Origin: JAGNKE01 sp964583335
GTDB taxonomy: Bacteria; Pseudomonadota; Alphaproteobacteria; Micavibrionales; Micavibrionaceae
DNA: 64,000 nt
Direction: 5' to 3'
Assembly (NCBI GenBank): GCA_964583335.1
Contig: CAZOVG010000005.1
Span: forward strand, 62,001-126,000
Shown: in pieces, positions 41,192-49,798 of the stretch
How positions within the stretch are numbered: position 1 is the stretch's first letter
Layout: the number at the start of each line of letters is the position of its first letter
Made by a program: the position numbers and the translations under genes
The notes under the pieces: model-generated
What the model was told of the DNA's origin: nothing
Databases searched by the model: none
What the model saw: only the letters and a program-made list of their open reading frames with translations

Positions 41192-43750
41192 TCAGACAAT
41201 GATCGTGCCGTTGGTGACGAGGGTGTTCAGGTTCAGGCCTGTGACGCCCTCGATGGTTGCCAACGTGGTGAAGCCGAAGGCTCCGCCCGTGCCGTCCATG
41301 TCTACCTGAAGCAGCGTGTTCGATCCCGAGGTCGTCAGGCGTACGAACTGGCTGAGGACTTCGGTGCCGTCGTGCATCTCAAGAACGTCGGAGATGTCGA
41401 TCTTGTCGCCCTGCGCGATGCTGAAGTCCTTGATGGTGTCGGAGCCCGTTCCACGGTCGTTGGCATCGAACACGAAGGTGTCGGCGTTGGCGCCCCCGTA
41501 GAGGATGTCGCTGCCCCGGCCCCCGAACAGGACGTCGTTTCCGGCGTCGCCGTAGAGGGTGTCGTTGCCGCTTCCGCCGTGCAGGACGTCCGCACCGTTT
41601 CCGCCGTAGAGCAGGTCGGTTCCGGCGTCGCCGTACAGCTCGTCGTTACCGTCGAGACCGCTCAGCGTATCGTTGCCGCCCAGTCCGATATACTTATTCG
41701 AGGCGGACGTGCCGGTGTAAGTATTGGCGGATTGCGTGCCCAGCGTGATGCCCGCCGCCGTGAGCGTCGGAGTGATCAGGCTCAGCAGGTTGCTGGTCAG
41801 TTGCGTTGAGGTCAACTCACCGATCACCGCGTCCACACCGTTCGTGTTGCCGTTCATGGCAAAGGTGTTGACGGCATCGGCCAGGTCGAACTCGCTGATC
41901 TGTCCGTTCAGCTTGAACAGCAGATCGCGCGCGGCGTTGGAGACAAACACGTTGTCCGACGTTCCGGGACCATCGTTGAACGTGATGTTCTGGAGGGTCT
42001 GGCCGACGAAGGGCGTGGTGCCCAGCGCGGTTTTCTGGGCGGCGGTCAGGTAGTCCGTCACCGCGTCCAGAGCGCCGAAGTTCAGGTTCTGGGAGAAATG
42101 GACCATCGCATCGCCGATGGCGAAGGCGTCGGTCTGCGCGCCCAGTTTGAACATCAGATCGCGGACGGTGTCCTTGATCAGGACGTCATCGGTGGTGCCC
42201 GGTCCGTCGTTGAACGAAATGTTCAGGAGGGTCTGGCCGACGAAGGGCGTGGTGCCCAGCGCGGTCTTCTGGTCGGTGGTGAGGAAGTCCGTCACCGCGT
42301 CCAGAGCGCCGAAGTTGCCCGTCTGAGAGAACTGGATCATCGCATCGCCGATGGCGAATGCGTCGGTCTGCGCTCCCAGTTTTGACATCAGATCCCGCAC
42401 GACGTTCGCGATTGCGGCGTCGTCAGAGGTTCCCGGCCCGTCGTTGAACGTGATGTTCAGGAGGGTCTGGCCGACGAAGGGTGTGGTGCCCAAGCTGGTT
42501 TTCTGGGCCGCCGTGAGATAGTCGGTCACAGCATCCAGAGCGCCGAAGTTGGCGGTCTGGGAGAAATGGACCATCGCATCGCCGATGGCAAACGCGTCGG
42601 TCTGTGCGCCCAGTTTTGACATCAGATCGCGAACAACCGAGGCGATGGAGGCGTCATCGATTGTGCCCGGCCCGTCGTTGAACGCGATGTTCAGGAGGGT
42701 CTGGCCGACGAAGGGCGTGGTGCCCAGTGTCGTTTTTTGCGCCGTGCTGAGGTAGTCCGTCACCGCGTCGAGCGCGCCGAAGTTGGCGGTCTGGGAGAAC
42801 TGGATCATCGCATCGCCAATGGCAAATGCGTCGGTCTGAGCGCCCAGTTTGGACATGAGGTTGCGTACTACGTTGGCAATTGCGGCGTCGTCCGTTGTGC
42901 CCGGCCCGTCGTTGAACGTGATGTTCAGGAGGGTCTGGCCGACGAAGGGCGTGGTGCCTAATGTGGTTTTCTGGGCCGCCGTGAGATAGTCGGTCACAGC
43001 ATCCAGAGCGCCAAAGTTCCCGTTCTGGGAGAAATGGACCATCGCATCGCCAATCGCGAACGCATCGGTCTGAGCGCCCAGTTTAATCATCAGGTCACGA
43101 ACAACCGAGGCGATGGAGGCGTTATCAGAGGTTCCGGGCGCATCGTTGAACGCGATGTTCAGGAGGGTCTGGCCGACGAAGGGCGTGGTGCCCAAGGTGG
43201 TTTTCTGAGCCGGGGTCAGGAAGTCCGTCACCGCATCAAGCGCCGAAAAATTCGCGTTTTGCGAGAACTGGACCATCGCATCGCCGATTGCGAAAGCGTC
43301 ACATTGTGCGCCAAGCTTCGTCATCAGATCGCGCACGGCATTGGCAATCGCCGTGTTGTCCGTTGTGCCCGGCCCGTCGTTGAACGTGATGTTCAGGAGG
43401 GTCTGGCCGACGAAAGGCGTTGTGCCCAAGGTGGTTTTCTGGGTCGCACTCAGATAGTCCGTTACCGCATCAAGCGCAGAGAAATTCGCGTTTTGCGAGA
43501 ACTGGACCATCGCATCACCGATGGCGAAGGCGTCAACATAGGTTCCGACCGTAGACATCATATTGCGCGTCATGCTCTCGGCCAGAGTCGGGCTGGAGAG
43601 TTGCGTGAGGTTAAACAGAGTCTGCGGGTAAACCGTAATGAGCGGTTTTTGAGCGGTGGTGATACTTGCCAGCGTCGTTGCAAACAACGTAGCGTTTCCA
43701 GTGGAGGAAGCAAGTAACAGATTGGCTTCAATTTGAGGAATAGTAGGCAT
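41192..43750 (-). CDS. RTX-type secreted protein with seven 78-residue tandem repeats
   Basis: 852 residues, AAAGGA seven bases before the ATG. After MPTIPQIEANLLLASSTGN and a half-unit comes an array of seven nearly identical 78-residue repeats (residues about 73-618). Their core is DAFAIGDAMVQFSQNANFSA, then LDAVTDYLSATQKTTLGTTP, FVGQTLLNITFNDGPGTTD and IANAVRDLMTKLGAQ. A variant final unit is followed by RTX nonapeptides (GGNDTLSGLDGNDELYGDAG) at about 680-765 and a type I secretion end domain (DTIKDFSIAQGDKIDISDVL ... LVTNGTIIV). No N-terminal signal peptide, consistent with type I export. It is a paralog of the gene at 37697. The repeat family is not one I recognise, and its biological role is unknown. 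Confidence 0.87.
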   Translation of the reverse strand: MPTIPQIEANLLLASSTGNATLFATTLASITTAQKPLITVYPQTLFNLTQLSSPTLAESMTRNMMSTVGTYVDAFAIGDAMVQFSQNANFSALDAVTDYLSATQKTTLGTTPFVGQTLLNITFNDGPGTTDNTAIANAVRDLMTKLGAQCDAFAIGDAMVQFSQNANFSALDAVTDFLTPAQKTTLGTTPFVGQTLLNIAFNDAPGTSDNASIASVVRDLMIKLGAQTDAFAIGDAMVHFSQNGNFGALDAVTDYLTAAQKTTLGTTPFVGQTLLNITFNDGPGTTDDAAIANVVRNLMSKLGAQTDAFAIGDAMIQFSQTANFGALDAVTDYLSTAQKTTLGTTPFVGQTLLNIAFNDGPGTIDDASIASVVRDLMSKLGAQTDAFAIGDAMVHFSQTANFGALDAVTDYLTAAQKTSLGTTPFVGQTLLNITFNDGPGTSDDAAIANVVRDLMSKLGAQTDAFAIGDAMIQFSQTGNFGALDAVTDFLTTDQKTALGTTPFVGQTLLNISFNDGPGTTDDVLIKDTVRDLMFKLGAQTDAFAIGDAMVHFSQNLNFGALDAVTDYLTAAQKTALGTTPFVGQTLQNITFNDGPGTSDNVFVSNAARDLLFKLNGQISEFDLADAVNTFAMNGNTNGVDAVIGELTSTQLTSNLLSLITPTLTAAGITLGTQSANTYTGTSASNKYIGLGGNDTLSGLDGNDELYGDAGTDLLYGGNGADVLHGGSGNDTLYGDAGNDVLFGGRGSDILYGGANADTFVFDANDRGTGSDTIKDFSIAQGDKIDISDVLEMHDGTEVLSQFVRLTTSGSNTLLQVDMDGTGGAFGFTTLATIEGVTGLNLNTLVTNGTIIV
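41897..43534 (-). repeat. Seven tandem 234-base coding repeats
   Basis: The word GGCCGACGAAGGGCGTGGTGC or a close variant recurs at 42001, 42235, 42469, 42703, 42937, 43171 and 43405, exactly 234 bases apart. Copies differ by scattered substitutions and keep the reading frame. Confidence 0.9.
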
Positions 43751-43977
43751 GGCACAGTCCTTTACATAAGTTGATGTTTGAAAATGTATTTATGTTAAAG
43801 CGTTGAAAAAACACAAAAAAAGTTCACGACAAAAACCCTTGCCATAAAAAAAACATTTTCTTGCCATTTTTCCGTCTAGACTTTGCCTTGAATCTGCCTT
43901 GCGATCAATCGAATTATTTTTGGATAAAAAGATATTTTCTTTGCTAGATAAGAAACGAATTTGCTATTCTTCGATCT

Positions 43978-45330
43978 TCAAATTTTCAAGACTTCCCCGG
44001 TGAGGGAATTTTCGAATCCTCCGGTTATTTCCACCTCGACGATGTGATTCATCAGGCGGTCTTTTGCGAAGGCGTGGACGGATTGGTTGTAGGGGCTGCG
44101 GCCCAGAAGCTGGCCATCCTTCTTACCTTTGCGGTCGAAGAGGATGCCGAGCGTCTTGCCGACACAGGATTGGTTGAAGGCGCGTTGCTGTTCGTTGATG
44201 AGCTGCTGGAAGCGTATAAGCCGTTCGCTCGCGATACGGTCGTGCACGAGGTTTTGCATGTTCGCCGCCGGGGTGCCGGGACGGGCGCTGTATTTAAAGG
44301 AATAGCAGGAGGCGTATCTTACGTCGCGGACGAGTTGGAGGGAATCTTCAAAGTCTTGATCCGTCTCACCGGGGAAGCCGATGATGAAGTCGGATGAAAA
44401 GGCGATGTCGGGCCGTGCGGCGCGGAGTCTGTCGATCACGGCGCGGTAGTCGTCCGCCGTGTGCTTGCGGTTCATGGCCTTGAGGATTTTGTCGGAGCCG
44501 CTTTGCACGGGCAGGTGCAGGAAGGGCATGAGTTTTTTCACCTCGCCGTGCGCGGCGATCAGGTCGTCGTCCATGTCGCGCGGGTGGGATGTGGTGTAAC
44601 GGATGCGCTCCAGCCCGTCCATGTCCGCGAGGGTGCGGATCAGACGGCCCAGGCCCCAGACCTTGCCGTCCGGGCCTTCGCCATGGAAGGCGTTGACGTT
44701 TTGGCCCAGAAGGGTGATTTCCTTCGCGCCGTTTTCGATCAGGCGCTTTGCCTCGTGCAGGATTTCGGCCACGGTGCGCGAATATTCCGCGCCGCGCGTG
44801 TAGGGCACCACGCAGAAGGTGCAGAATTTATCGCAGCCTTCCTGAATGGACAGAAACGCCGACACGCCTTGGCTTTTGTGTTCGTCAGGGAGCAGGTCGA
44901 ATTTCGAAACAGATGGAAAGTCGGTGTTGATCACGCGCTCGTTGCCGTTGGCCTTCAGAACCATTTCGGGCAGTTCGTGATAGGTTTGCGGGCCGAAGAC
45001 CATATCGACGTAGGGGGCGCGTTCGAGAATGAAATCGCCCTCGGCCTGCGCCACGCAACCGGCGACGGCGATCATCACCTTGCCGCCCACTTTTTCGCGT
45101 TCTTCTTTATGTTCCCGCAGGCGGCCCAGTTCTGAGAAGACCTTGTCGGTTGCCTTTTCGCGGATATGGCAGGTGTTGAGGATCATCATGTCGGCCTGAT
45201 CCGGGCTGTCGGTTTCCTGATAGCCCAGCGGGGAGAGGATGTCGGCCATACGTTTGCTGTCGTAGACGTTCATCTGACAACCCCACGTCTTTATAAACAG
45301 CTTTTTCTTGGCGGTATCCGTTGCGGCCAT
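43978..45330 (-). CDS. miaB: tRNA-2-methylthio-N6-dimethylallyladenosine synthase
   Basis: 450 residues from the ATG at 45330 (MAATDTAKKKLFIKTWGCQM); a longer frame to 45417 lacks family similarity. MiaB adds a methylthio group to i6A37 of tRNAs reading UNN codons. The N-terminal domain has the three cluster cysteines (TWGCQMN, LNTCHIREKA, VAGCVAQ). The radical SAM motif EGCDKFCTFCVVPYTRG and a C-terminal TRAM domain (GILFDRKGKKDGQLLGRSPY) follow. It is divergent from the dehydrogenase gene downstream on +. Related genomes place phoH next; here the RTX genes intervene after 227 AT-rich bases. Confidence 0.97.
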   Translation of the reverse strand: MAATDTAKKKLFIKTWGCQMNVYDSKRMADILSPLGYQETDSPDQADMMILNTCHIREKATDKVFSELGRLREHKEEREKVGGKVMIAVAGCVAQAEGDFILERAPYVDMVFGPQTYHELPEMVLKANGNERVINTDFPSVSKFDLLPDEHKSQGVSAFLSIQEGCDKFCTFCVVPYTRGAEYSRTVAEILHEAKRLIENGAKEITLLGQNVNAFHGEGPDGKVWGLGRLIRTLADMDGLERIRYTTSHPRDMDDDLIAAHGEVKKLMPFLHLPVQSGSDKILKAMNRKHTADDYRAVIDRLRAARPDIAFSSDFIIGFPGETDQDFEDSLQLVRDVRYASCYSFKYSARPGTPAANMQNLVHDRIASERLIRFQQLINEQQRAFNQSCVGKTLGILFDRKGKKDGQLLGRSPYNQSVHAFAKDRLMNHIVEVEITGGFENSLTGEVLKI

Positions 45331-45444
45331 GTTGTGTTCCAGCGCTTCTTTCGCTACAAAAAACCTTGATCCGACATTAACCACAGGCCCCCTCGGGTGC
45401 GCAAGTCTTTTGGGCATTTAGCGGGCGGGGCGCAGGAGTAAAAA

Positions 45445-46392
45445 GTGATGAAAAGGACTGTTCTGGCGCTTAAGCCGCTTTTGGCGGCGGAGATGGAGAT
45501 TCTTACGGCGCGTTACGAGGTCATACGGCTTTGGGAGCAGGCGGACAGGGAGGCGGTTCTTGACGCACGGGGCGGGGCGGTCGAGGCCATCGTCTCCACC
45601 TATGACGGGGAGCGGGTCGGGGCCGAGTTGATGGCGCGTCTGCCCGGGCTCAAGATCATCGCGCAGTTCGGGGCGGGTTACGATAATCTTGATCTTGCGG
45701 CGGCGAAGGCGCGCGGGGTCGTGGTCAGCAATACGCCGGGAATCCTGACGGACGATACGGCGGATATCGCGATGATGTTGCTGCTTAATGTCGCAAGAAG
45801 CGGCATTGTGGCCGATAAATTTGTACGCGCAGGCCATTGGAAAAGCGGGGCTTTTCCGCTTACCACGTGTCTGGCAGGCAAGACGGCCGGGATTTTCGGG
45901 ATGGGTAAGATCGGTGAGGCCATCGCCCAGCGCGCGGCCGCCCATAATATGAGAATTATTTATTGCAGCCGAAAGCCGAAGAGTGATATACCCTACTCCT
46001 ATTATGGAAACTTGCAAGCGCTGGCGCAGAACAGCGATTTTCTGGTTCTTGCCTGTTCGGGCGGACCGGAAACGCTGCATGCGGTAGACCGGGCCATCCT
46101 CCGGGCGCTGGGACCGCAGGGATATTTGATCAATATCGCGCGCGGCTCCGTTGTTAAGGAGGACGATCTTATCGCCGCTCTTGAGGCGGGTGAGATCGGC
46201 GGGGCGGGGTTAGACGTTTTTGCGGACGAGCCGAATGTACCCAAGGCTCTTATAAACCGCGACGATGTTATTTTATCCCCGCATGTCGGTTCCGCTACAC
46301 GCGAAACCCGTTCCCTGATGGGACGACTTGTTGTAGAGAATCTCGATGCATTCTTTGCTGGCAAGGCACTTGTGACACCCGTAGCGGCGTAG
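45445..46392 (+). CDS. D-isomer-specific 2-hydroxyacid dehydrogenase
   Basis: 315 residues, a glyoxylate/hydroxypyruvate reductase-like member. The nucleotide fold has GIFGMGKIGEAIAQRAAAHN. The catalytic Arg is in INIARGSVVKEDDLI, Glu in DVFADEPNVPKAL and His in ILSPHVGSATRETR. Family members reduce 2-oxoacids with NAD(P)H; substrate cannot be assigned. It begins 114 bases from the divergent miaB start, so the short gap must hold both promoters. A small secreted protein gene follows. Confidence 0.93.
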   Translation: MMKRTVLALKPLLAAEMEILTARYEVIRLWEQADREAVLDARGGAVEAIVSTYDGERVGAELMARLPGLKIIAQFGAGYDNLDLAAAKARGVVVSNTPGILTDDTADIAMMLLLNVARSGIVADKFVRAGHWKSGAFPLTTCLAGKTAGIFGMGKIGEAIAQRAAAHNMRIIYCSRKPKSDIPYSYYGNLQALAQNSDFLVLACSGGPETLHAVDRAILRALGPQGYLINIARGSVVKEDDLIAALEAGEIGGAGLDVFADEPNVPKALINRDDVILSPHVGSATRETRSLMGRLVVENLDAFFAGKALVTPVAA

Positions 46393-46433
46393 AAATTTAC
46401 GCCGGAATCGTGTACAAATATAAACGTAATGGG

Positions 46434-46922
46434 ATGATGACGATGAGAGTCTTTTTGAGTGTTTTGAGCGTTTTGGTTCTTCTGGCTTCCCCGGTGTACG
46501 CGGCAGCTTGCTATTCACAGCAGGAGGCGGAGGCCGAACAGGGAATCCGTATTCACAGCGAATTGATGGTGATCGGGCTGAACTGCAACCATATGGCCAA
46601 GGCCAAGAATCTTTACGGCCAGTACCGCGCGTTCACCAGCAAGTATTCAGATCTTTTCGCCACTTACGAGCGGATCCTCATGCAGCATATGGCGCGCAAC
46701 GGCGATAAAAACCCCGAAGCGTCCCTGAACACGCTGCGCACCGAGTTCGCCAACAAGATTTCAAACGACGCGGCCAAGATGCGCCCGGACATTTTCTGCC
46801 GCAGCTATTCGCCGCGCGTCGAGAAGGCCACGAAGTTGAATTACGAGGGTGTGCGCCGCTGGGCCGCCACCATCTTCCCCTCCCATCCTGTTTCCAAGCC
46901 CGTCTGCAAAGCCACGGGCTAA
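46434..46922 (+). CDS. Secreted hypothetical protein
   Basis: 162 residues from the ATG at 46434 (MMTMRVFLSVLSVLVLLASP); Met4 at 46443 is equally possible. A typical signal peptide ends PVYAAA. The mature part has cysteines at ACYSQQEAEAEQ, GLNCNHM, IFCRSY and PVCKATG, suggesting two disulfides, and is mostly helical. No family was recognised. It starts 41 bases after the dehydrogenase gene and is followed by a strong terminator, so the two probably share a transcript. Confidence 0.75.
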   Translation: MMTMRVFLSVLSVLVLLASPVYAAACYSQQEAEAEQGIRIHSELMVIGLNCNHMAKAKNLYGQYRAFTSKYSDLFATYERILMQHMARNGDKNPEASLNTLRTEFANKISNDAAKMRPDIFCRSYSPRVEKATKLNYEGVRRWAATIFPSHPVSKPVCKATG

Positions 46923-46940
46923 GGTCAAGACGTTCGCATA

Positions 46941-46971
46941 GCCGGGGCCCTTAAAACGGCCCCGGTTTTTT
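46941..46971 (+). terminator. Intrinsic terminator
   Basis: GCCGGGGCC, loop CTTAAAAC, GGCCCCGG, then TTTTTT. The eight-base GC stem is perfect. Confidence 0.9.
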
Positions 46972-47055
46972 CATGCCTGAAATTTTGCGCTTCATTTTTG
47001 TTATTTTTCACTTATCCTTAAGTCTCAATAAAAAAATACGAACAGGCAGGATCCC

Positions 47056-48615
47056 ATGACCGAAACCGTAACCGAGGCCGCCGGGCCGGGAATCGACGAA
47101 ACCATCGACGCGTTTTTTCAGCCGCTGATGGAGACGACTTCGGATCTGGTTTTCTGGGGCATTTACGCCGGGCAGTGCAAGGCGGAAGAGATGAATGTCT
47201 ACGCCGACACGTGGCGCGGGTTTCAGGTTCTCAAGCCTTATATCCCTCTGCCGATCGACGCGTGTTTGCAGTTTAAATTCATTCTGATCTGGCTGGCCGC
47301 CGCCGCCGTCTTCTTTACGGTCTATCTCGGGTTTATCAATCTTCGCTATTTCGGGCGGTCGATCCGCCTGCTGTTCGGCAAGGGCAGCCAGGTGGGAACG
47401 GGCGGGGAGATCAGCCAGTTTCAGGCGCTGATGGCCTCTCTTTCGGGGACGGTCGGGCTGGGGAATATCGCCGGGGTGGCGGTGGCCATTTCCACGGGTG
47501 GGCCGGGCGCGGCGTTCTGGATGACGCTGATGGGCTTTCTGGGGATGTCGTCGAAATTCGCGGAAGTGATGCTGGGCGTCAAATACCGTGAGCGGCGGGA
47601 CGCCGATCACCCGACGCGGATTTCCGGGGGGCCGATGTATTACCTCAAACACGCCTTCGCGGCGCGTGGGATGCCCGCCGTGGGCACTTTCTTTGCTATG
47701 TTCTTCGCGATTTGCTGCATCCTGGGCACAATCGGCGGCGGCAATATGTATCAGGCGAACCAGTCTTTTAAACAGGTGGTTGTTGCCACGGGCGGGGATG
47801 CGAGCGCGTTCGCAGGTTATGGCTGGGCGTTCGGATTCGTTCTGGCGCTTATGGTCGGGGCGGTCATTATCGGGGGGCTCAAATCCATCGCGGCTGTGTC
47901 CTCGAAGCTGGTTCCGGTGATGGGCGGCGTTTACATGCTGGCCGGGCTCGTGGTGATCGGCCTTCATATTGACGCTCTGCCGGGGGCGCTTGTGACGATC
48001 GTCAGCAGCGCGTTCTCCTTACAGGCCGGAATGGGTGCTCTGCTCGGCGGGCTTCTGATCGGGGTGCAGCGCGCGGCATTTTCCAATGAGGCGGGGCTTG
48101 GCTCGGCGGCCATCGTGCAATCGACCACCAATACGGACGGGCCGGTGGGGACGGGGATTGTGGCCATGCTCGGACCGTTTATCGACACGATAATCATCTG
48201 TAACGTCACGGCCTTGGTCATTGTCGTGACGGGAGTCTATACCGTGGGCGGCGGCATGGAGGGGGTTGAGTTGACCTCCCGCGCGTTCGAGTCAGGCATT
48301 CCGTGGTTCCCGTACGTTCTGACGTTTACGGTCCTGCTGTTTGCCTTTTCGACCATGATCTCGTGGTATTACTGCGGGGCTGTGTGCGTGCGGTATGTTT
48401 TCGGAGAGAAGGACTGGATCGAGAACGTCTTCAAGGTGTTCTATCTTTTGTGCACGATGGTAGGAACCGCAGCACACCTCGATAATCTGATCAATTTCAC
48501 CGATGCGGCGATGATGTCCATGGCGTTTCCCAATATATTGGGGCTTTTCATCCTGGCCCCGGAAATCCGGCGGGATCTCAAGGCCTATATCGCGCAGGCC
48601 AAGGAATCCGGGTGA
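47056..48615 (+). CDS. Alanine/glycine:cation symporter family protein
   Basis: 519 residues with about ten membrane helices. The AGCS family signature is present: GEISQFQALMASLSGTVGLG, NIAGVAVAISTGGPGAAFWM, and GLGSAAIVQSTTNTDGP. Members import alanine or glycine with Na+ or H+. The N-terminal extension (about 1-75) before the first helix FILIWLAAAAVFFTVYLGF is longer than in the common AlsT/DagA proteins. AGGA seven or eight bases upstream supports the start. It stands alone between a terminator and a HAD gene. Substrate is inferred from the family. Confidence 0.94.
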   Translation: MTETVTEAAGPGIDETIDAFFQPLMETTSDLVFWGIYAGQCKAEEMNVYADTWRGFQVLKPYIPLPIDACLQFKFILIWLAAAAVFFTVYLGFINLRYFGRSIRLLFGKGSQVGTGGEISQFQALMASLSGTVGLGNIAGVAVAISTGGPGAAFWMTLMGFLGMSSKFAEVMLGVKYRERRDADHPTRISGGPMYYLKHAFAARGMPAVGTFFAMFFAICCILGTIGGGNMYQANQSFKQVVVATGGDASAFAGYGWAFGFVLALMVGAVIIGGLKSIAAVSSKLVPVMGGVYMLAGLVVIGLHIDALPGALVTIVSSAFSLQAGMGALLGGLLIGVQRAAFSNEAGLGSAAIVQSTTNTDGPVGTGIVAMLGPFIDTIIICNVTALVIVVTGVYTVGGGMEGVELTSRAFESGIPWFPYVLTFTVLLFAFSTMISWYYCGAVCVRYVFGEKDWIENVFKVFYLLCTMVGTAAHLDNLINFTDAAMMSMAFPNILGLFILAPEIRRDLKAYIAQAKESG

Positions 48616-48706
48616 TTTAGAAAATTTAAATCATTGTTGATTACTCTGTGGATTGTGACCATAATGCATCCGCGGTGTTTGATTTCGAGGTGAAGGGGTT
48701 GTTTCG

Positions 48707-49654
48707 GTGCTGATTACCAGCAGTATAGTGAACACGAAATTCTGCCAGGGCCTTTCCGATATATCCGACAGTTATGTCGGCTTCATCATTGATCAATGGG
48801 GTGTTTTGCATAACGGCGAGGCCGCGTATGACGGCGTCATCGAGTGCCTTAAGGAACTCCAGCGCCGCAAGAAATTCGTCATCATCCTGTCCAACTCTGG
48901 CAAGCGTGCGGACGTGAACCAGGAGCGGCTTGAGGATCTGGGGATTCCCCCGAGCCTTTATAACACCATCATCACCTCAGGCGAAGTGACATGGCAGGGG
49001 CTGTACGCTCAGGACGACGGGTATTTCAAGGATATCGGCAAGAAGTGCATCGTGATCAGCCGGGGCGGCGACCGCTCGATCGTCGAGGGGCTGGACGTTG
49101 AGATCGTCGAGCATCCTAAAGAAGCCAATTTCATTCTCATCAGCGGGGCGGATTCGCCGGAAAAGACGCTGGAAGATTACGAGCCGCTTTTGCGTGAGGC
49201 GGCGCGGTACAAGCTCAAGGCGATCTGCGCCAACCCGGACAGCCTCGGCGTCATGGGCAATCAGAACATCATGGGGCCGGGAACTCTGGCCGCGCGGTAC
49301 AAGGATTTCGGCGGCGTTGTGCATTATATCGGCAAGCCGCACCAGCCGATCTTCCAGCATTGCATCCGCATCTTGCAGCAGCAGGACATCTATCCCGGGC
49401 AGACGGTGATGATCGGCGATACGATGGCGCACGACATTCTGGGCGGGCATCTGGTCAATATCGACACGTGCCTCGTCAAGCAGGGTATCCACAAGCCCGC
49501 CTTCAAGAATTGCCGGACGCTGGGCGACGTGGATAAGGCGCTGGAGATCCTGATCCGGCAGTATAACAACGTGCGTCCGAAATACCTTCTGGACAGCCTC
49601 GTCTGGGGCCGGGCGCTGCCTGACCGCAAGCACAAGAAGCGTTCCAAGCGCTGA
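48707..49654 (+). CDS. HAD superfamily class IIA hydrolase (NagD-like)
   Basis: 315 residues from a GTG at 48707 with AAGGGG upstream. The first HAD motif is FIIDQWGVLHNGEAAYDGVI (nucleophile Asp, with Gln-Trp in place of the usual second-Asp context), motif II IILSNSGKR, and the last motif MIGDTMAHDILGGH. The class IIA cap lies between. It matches the alphaproteobacterial TIGR01459-type family of HAD hydrolases, whose substrates are undefined. Motif I reads DxW rather than DxD, as in that family, so activity may differ from classical phosphatases. A basic tail (HKKRSKR) ends the protein. Confidence 0.88.
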   Translation: MLITSSIVNTKFCQGLSDISDSYVGFIIDQWGVLHNGEAAYDGVIECLKELQRRKKFVIILSNSGKRADVNQERLEDLGIPPSLYNTIITSGEVTWQGLYAQDDGYFKDIGKKCIVISRGGDRSIVEGLDVEIVEHPKEANFILISGADSPEKTLEDYEPLLREAARYKLKAICANPDSLGVMGNQNIMGPGTLAARYKDFGGVVHYIGKPHQPIFQHCIRILQQQDIYPGQTVMIGDTMAHDILGGHLVNIDTCLVKQGIHKPAFKNCRTLGDVDKALEILIRQYNNVRPKYLLDSLVWGRALPDRKHKKRSKR

Positions 49655-49798
49655 AACCGGCTATTTTTTATATTTCCCTGAAGTGCAGATTCATATGAAT
49701 GTATGTGCCCAGAGTCAATTTGACCTCGGCGCGAAGAGTCTATAGATTCATTTCATAGTAAAAATAATTTTTATACAAAATAAACAGGGGTGGTTATT

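Noticed and set aside
41897..43534. Regular repeats as a CRISPR array
   Set aside because: The 234-base units are continuous coding sequence without spacers, and no cas gene is present.
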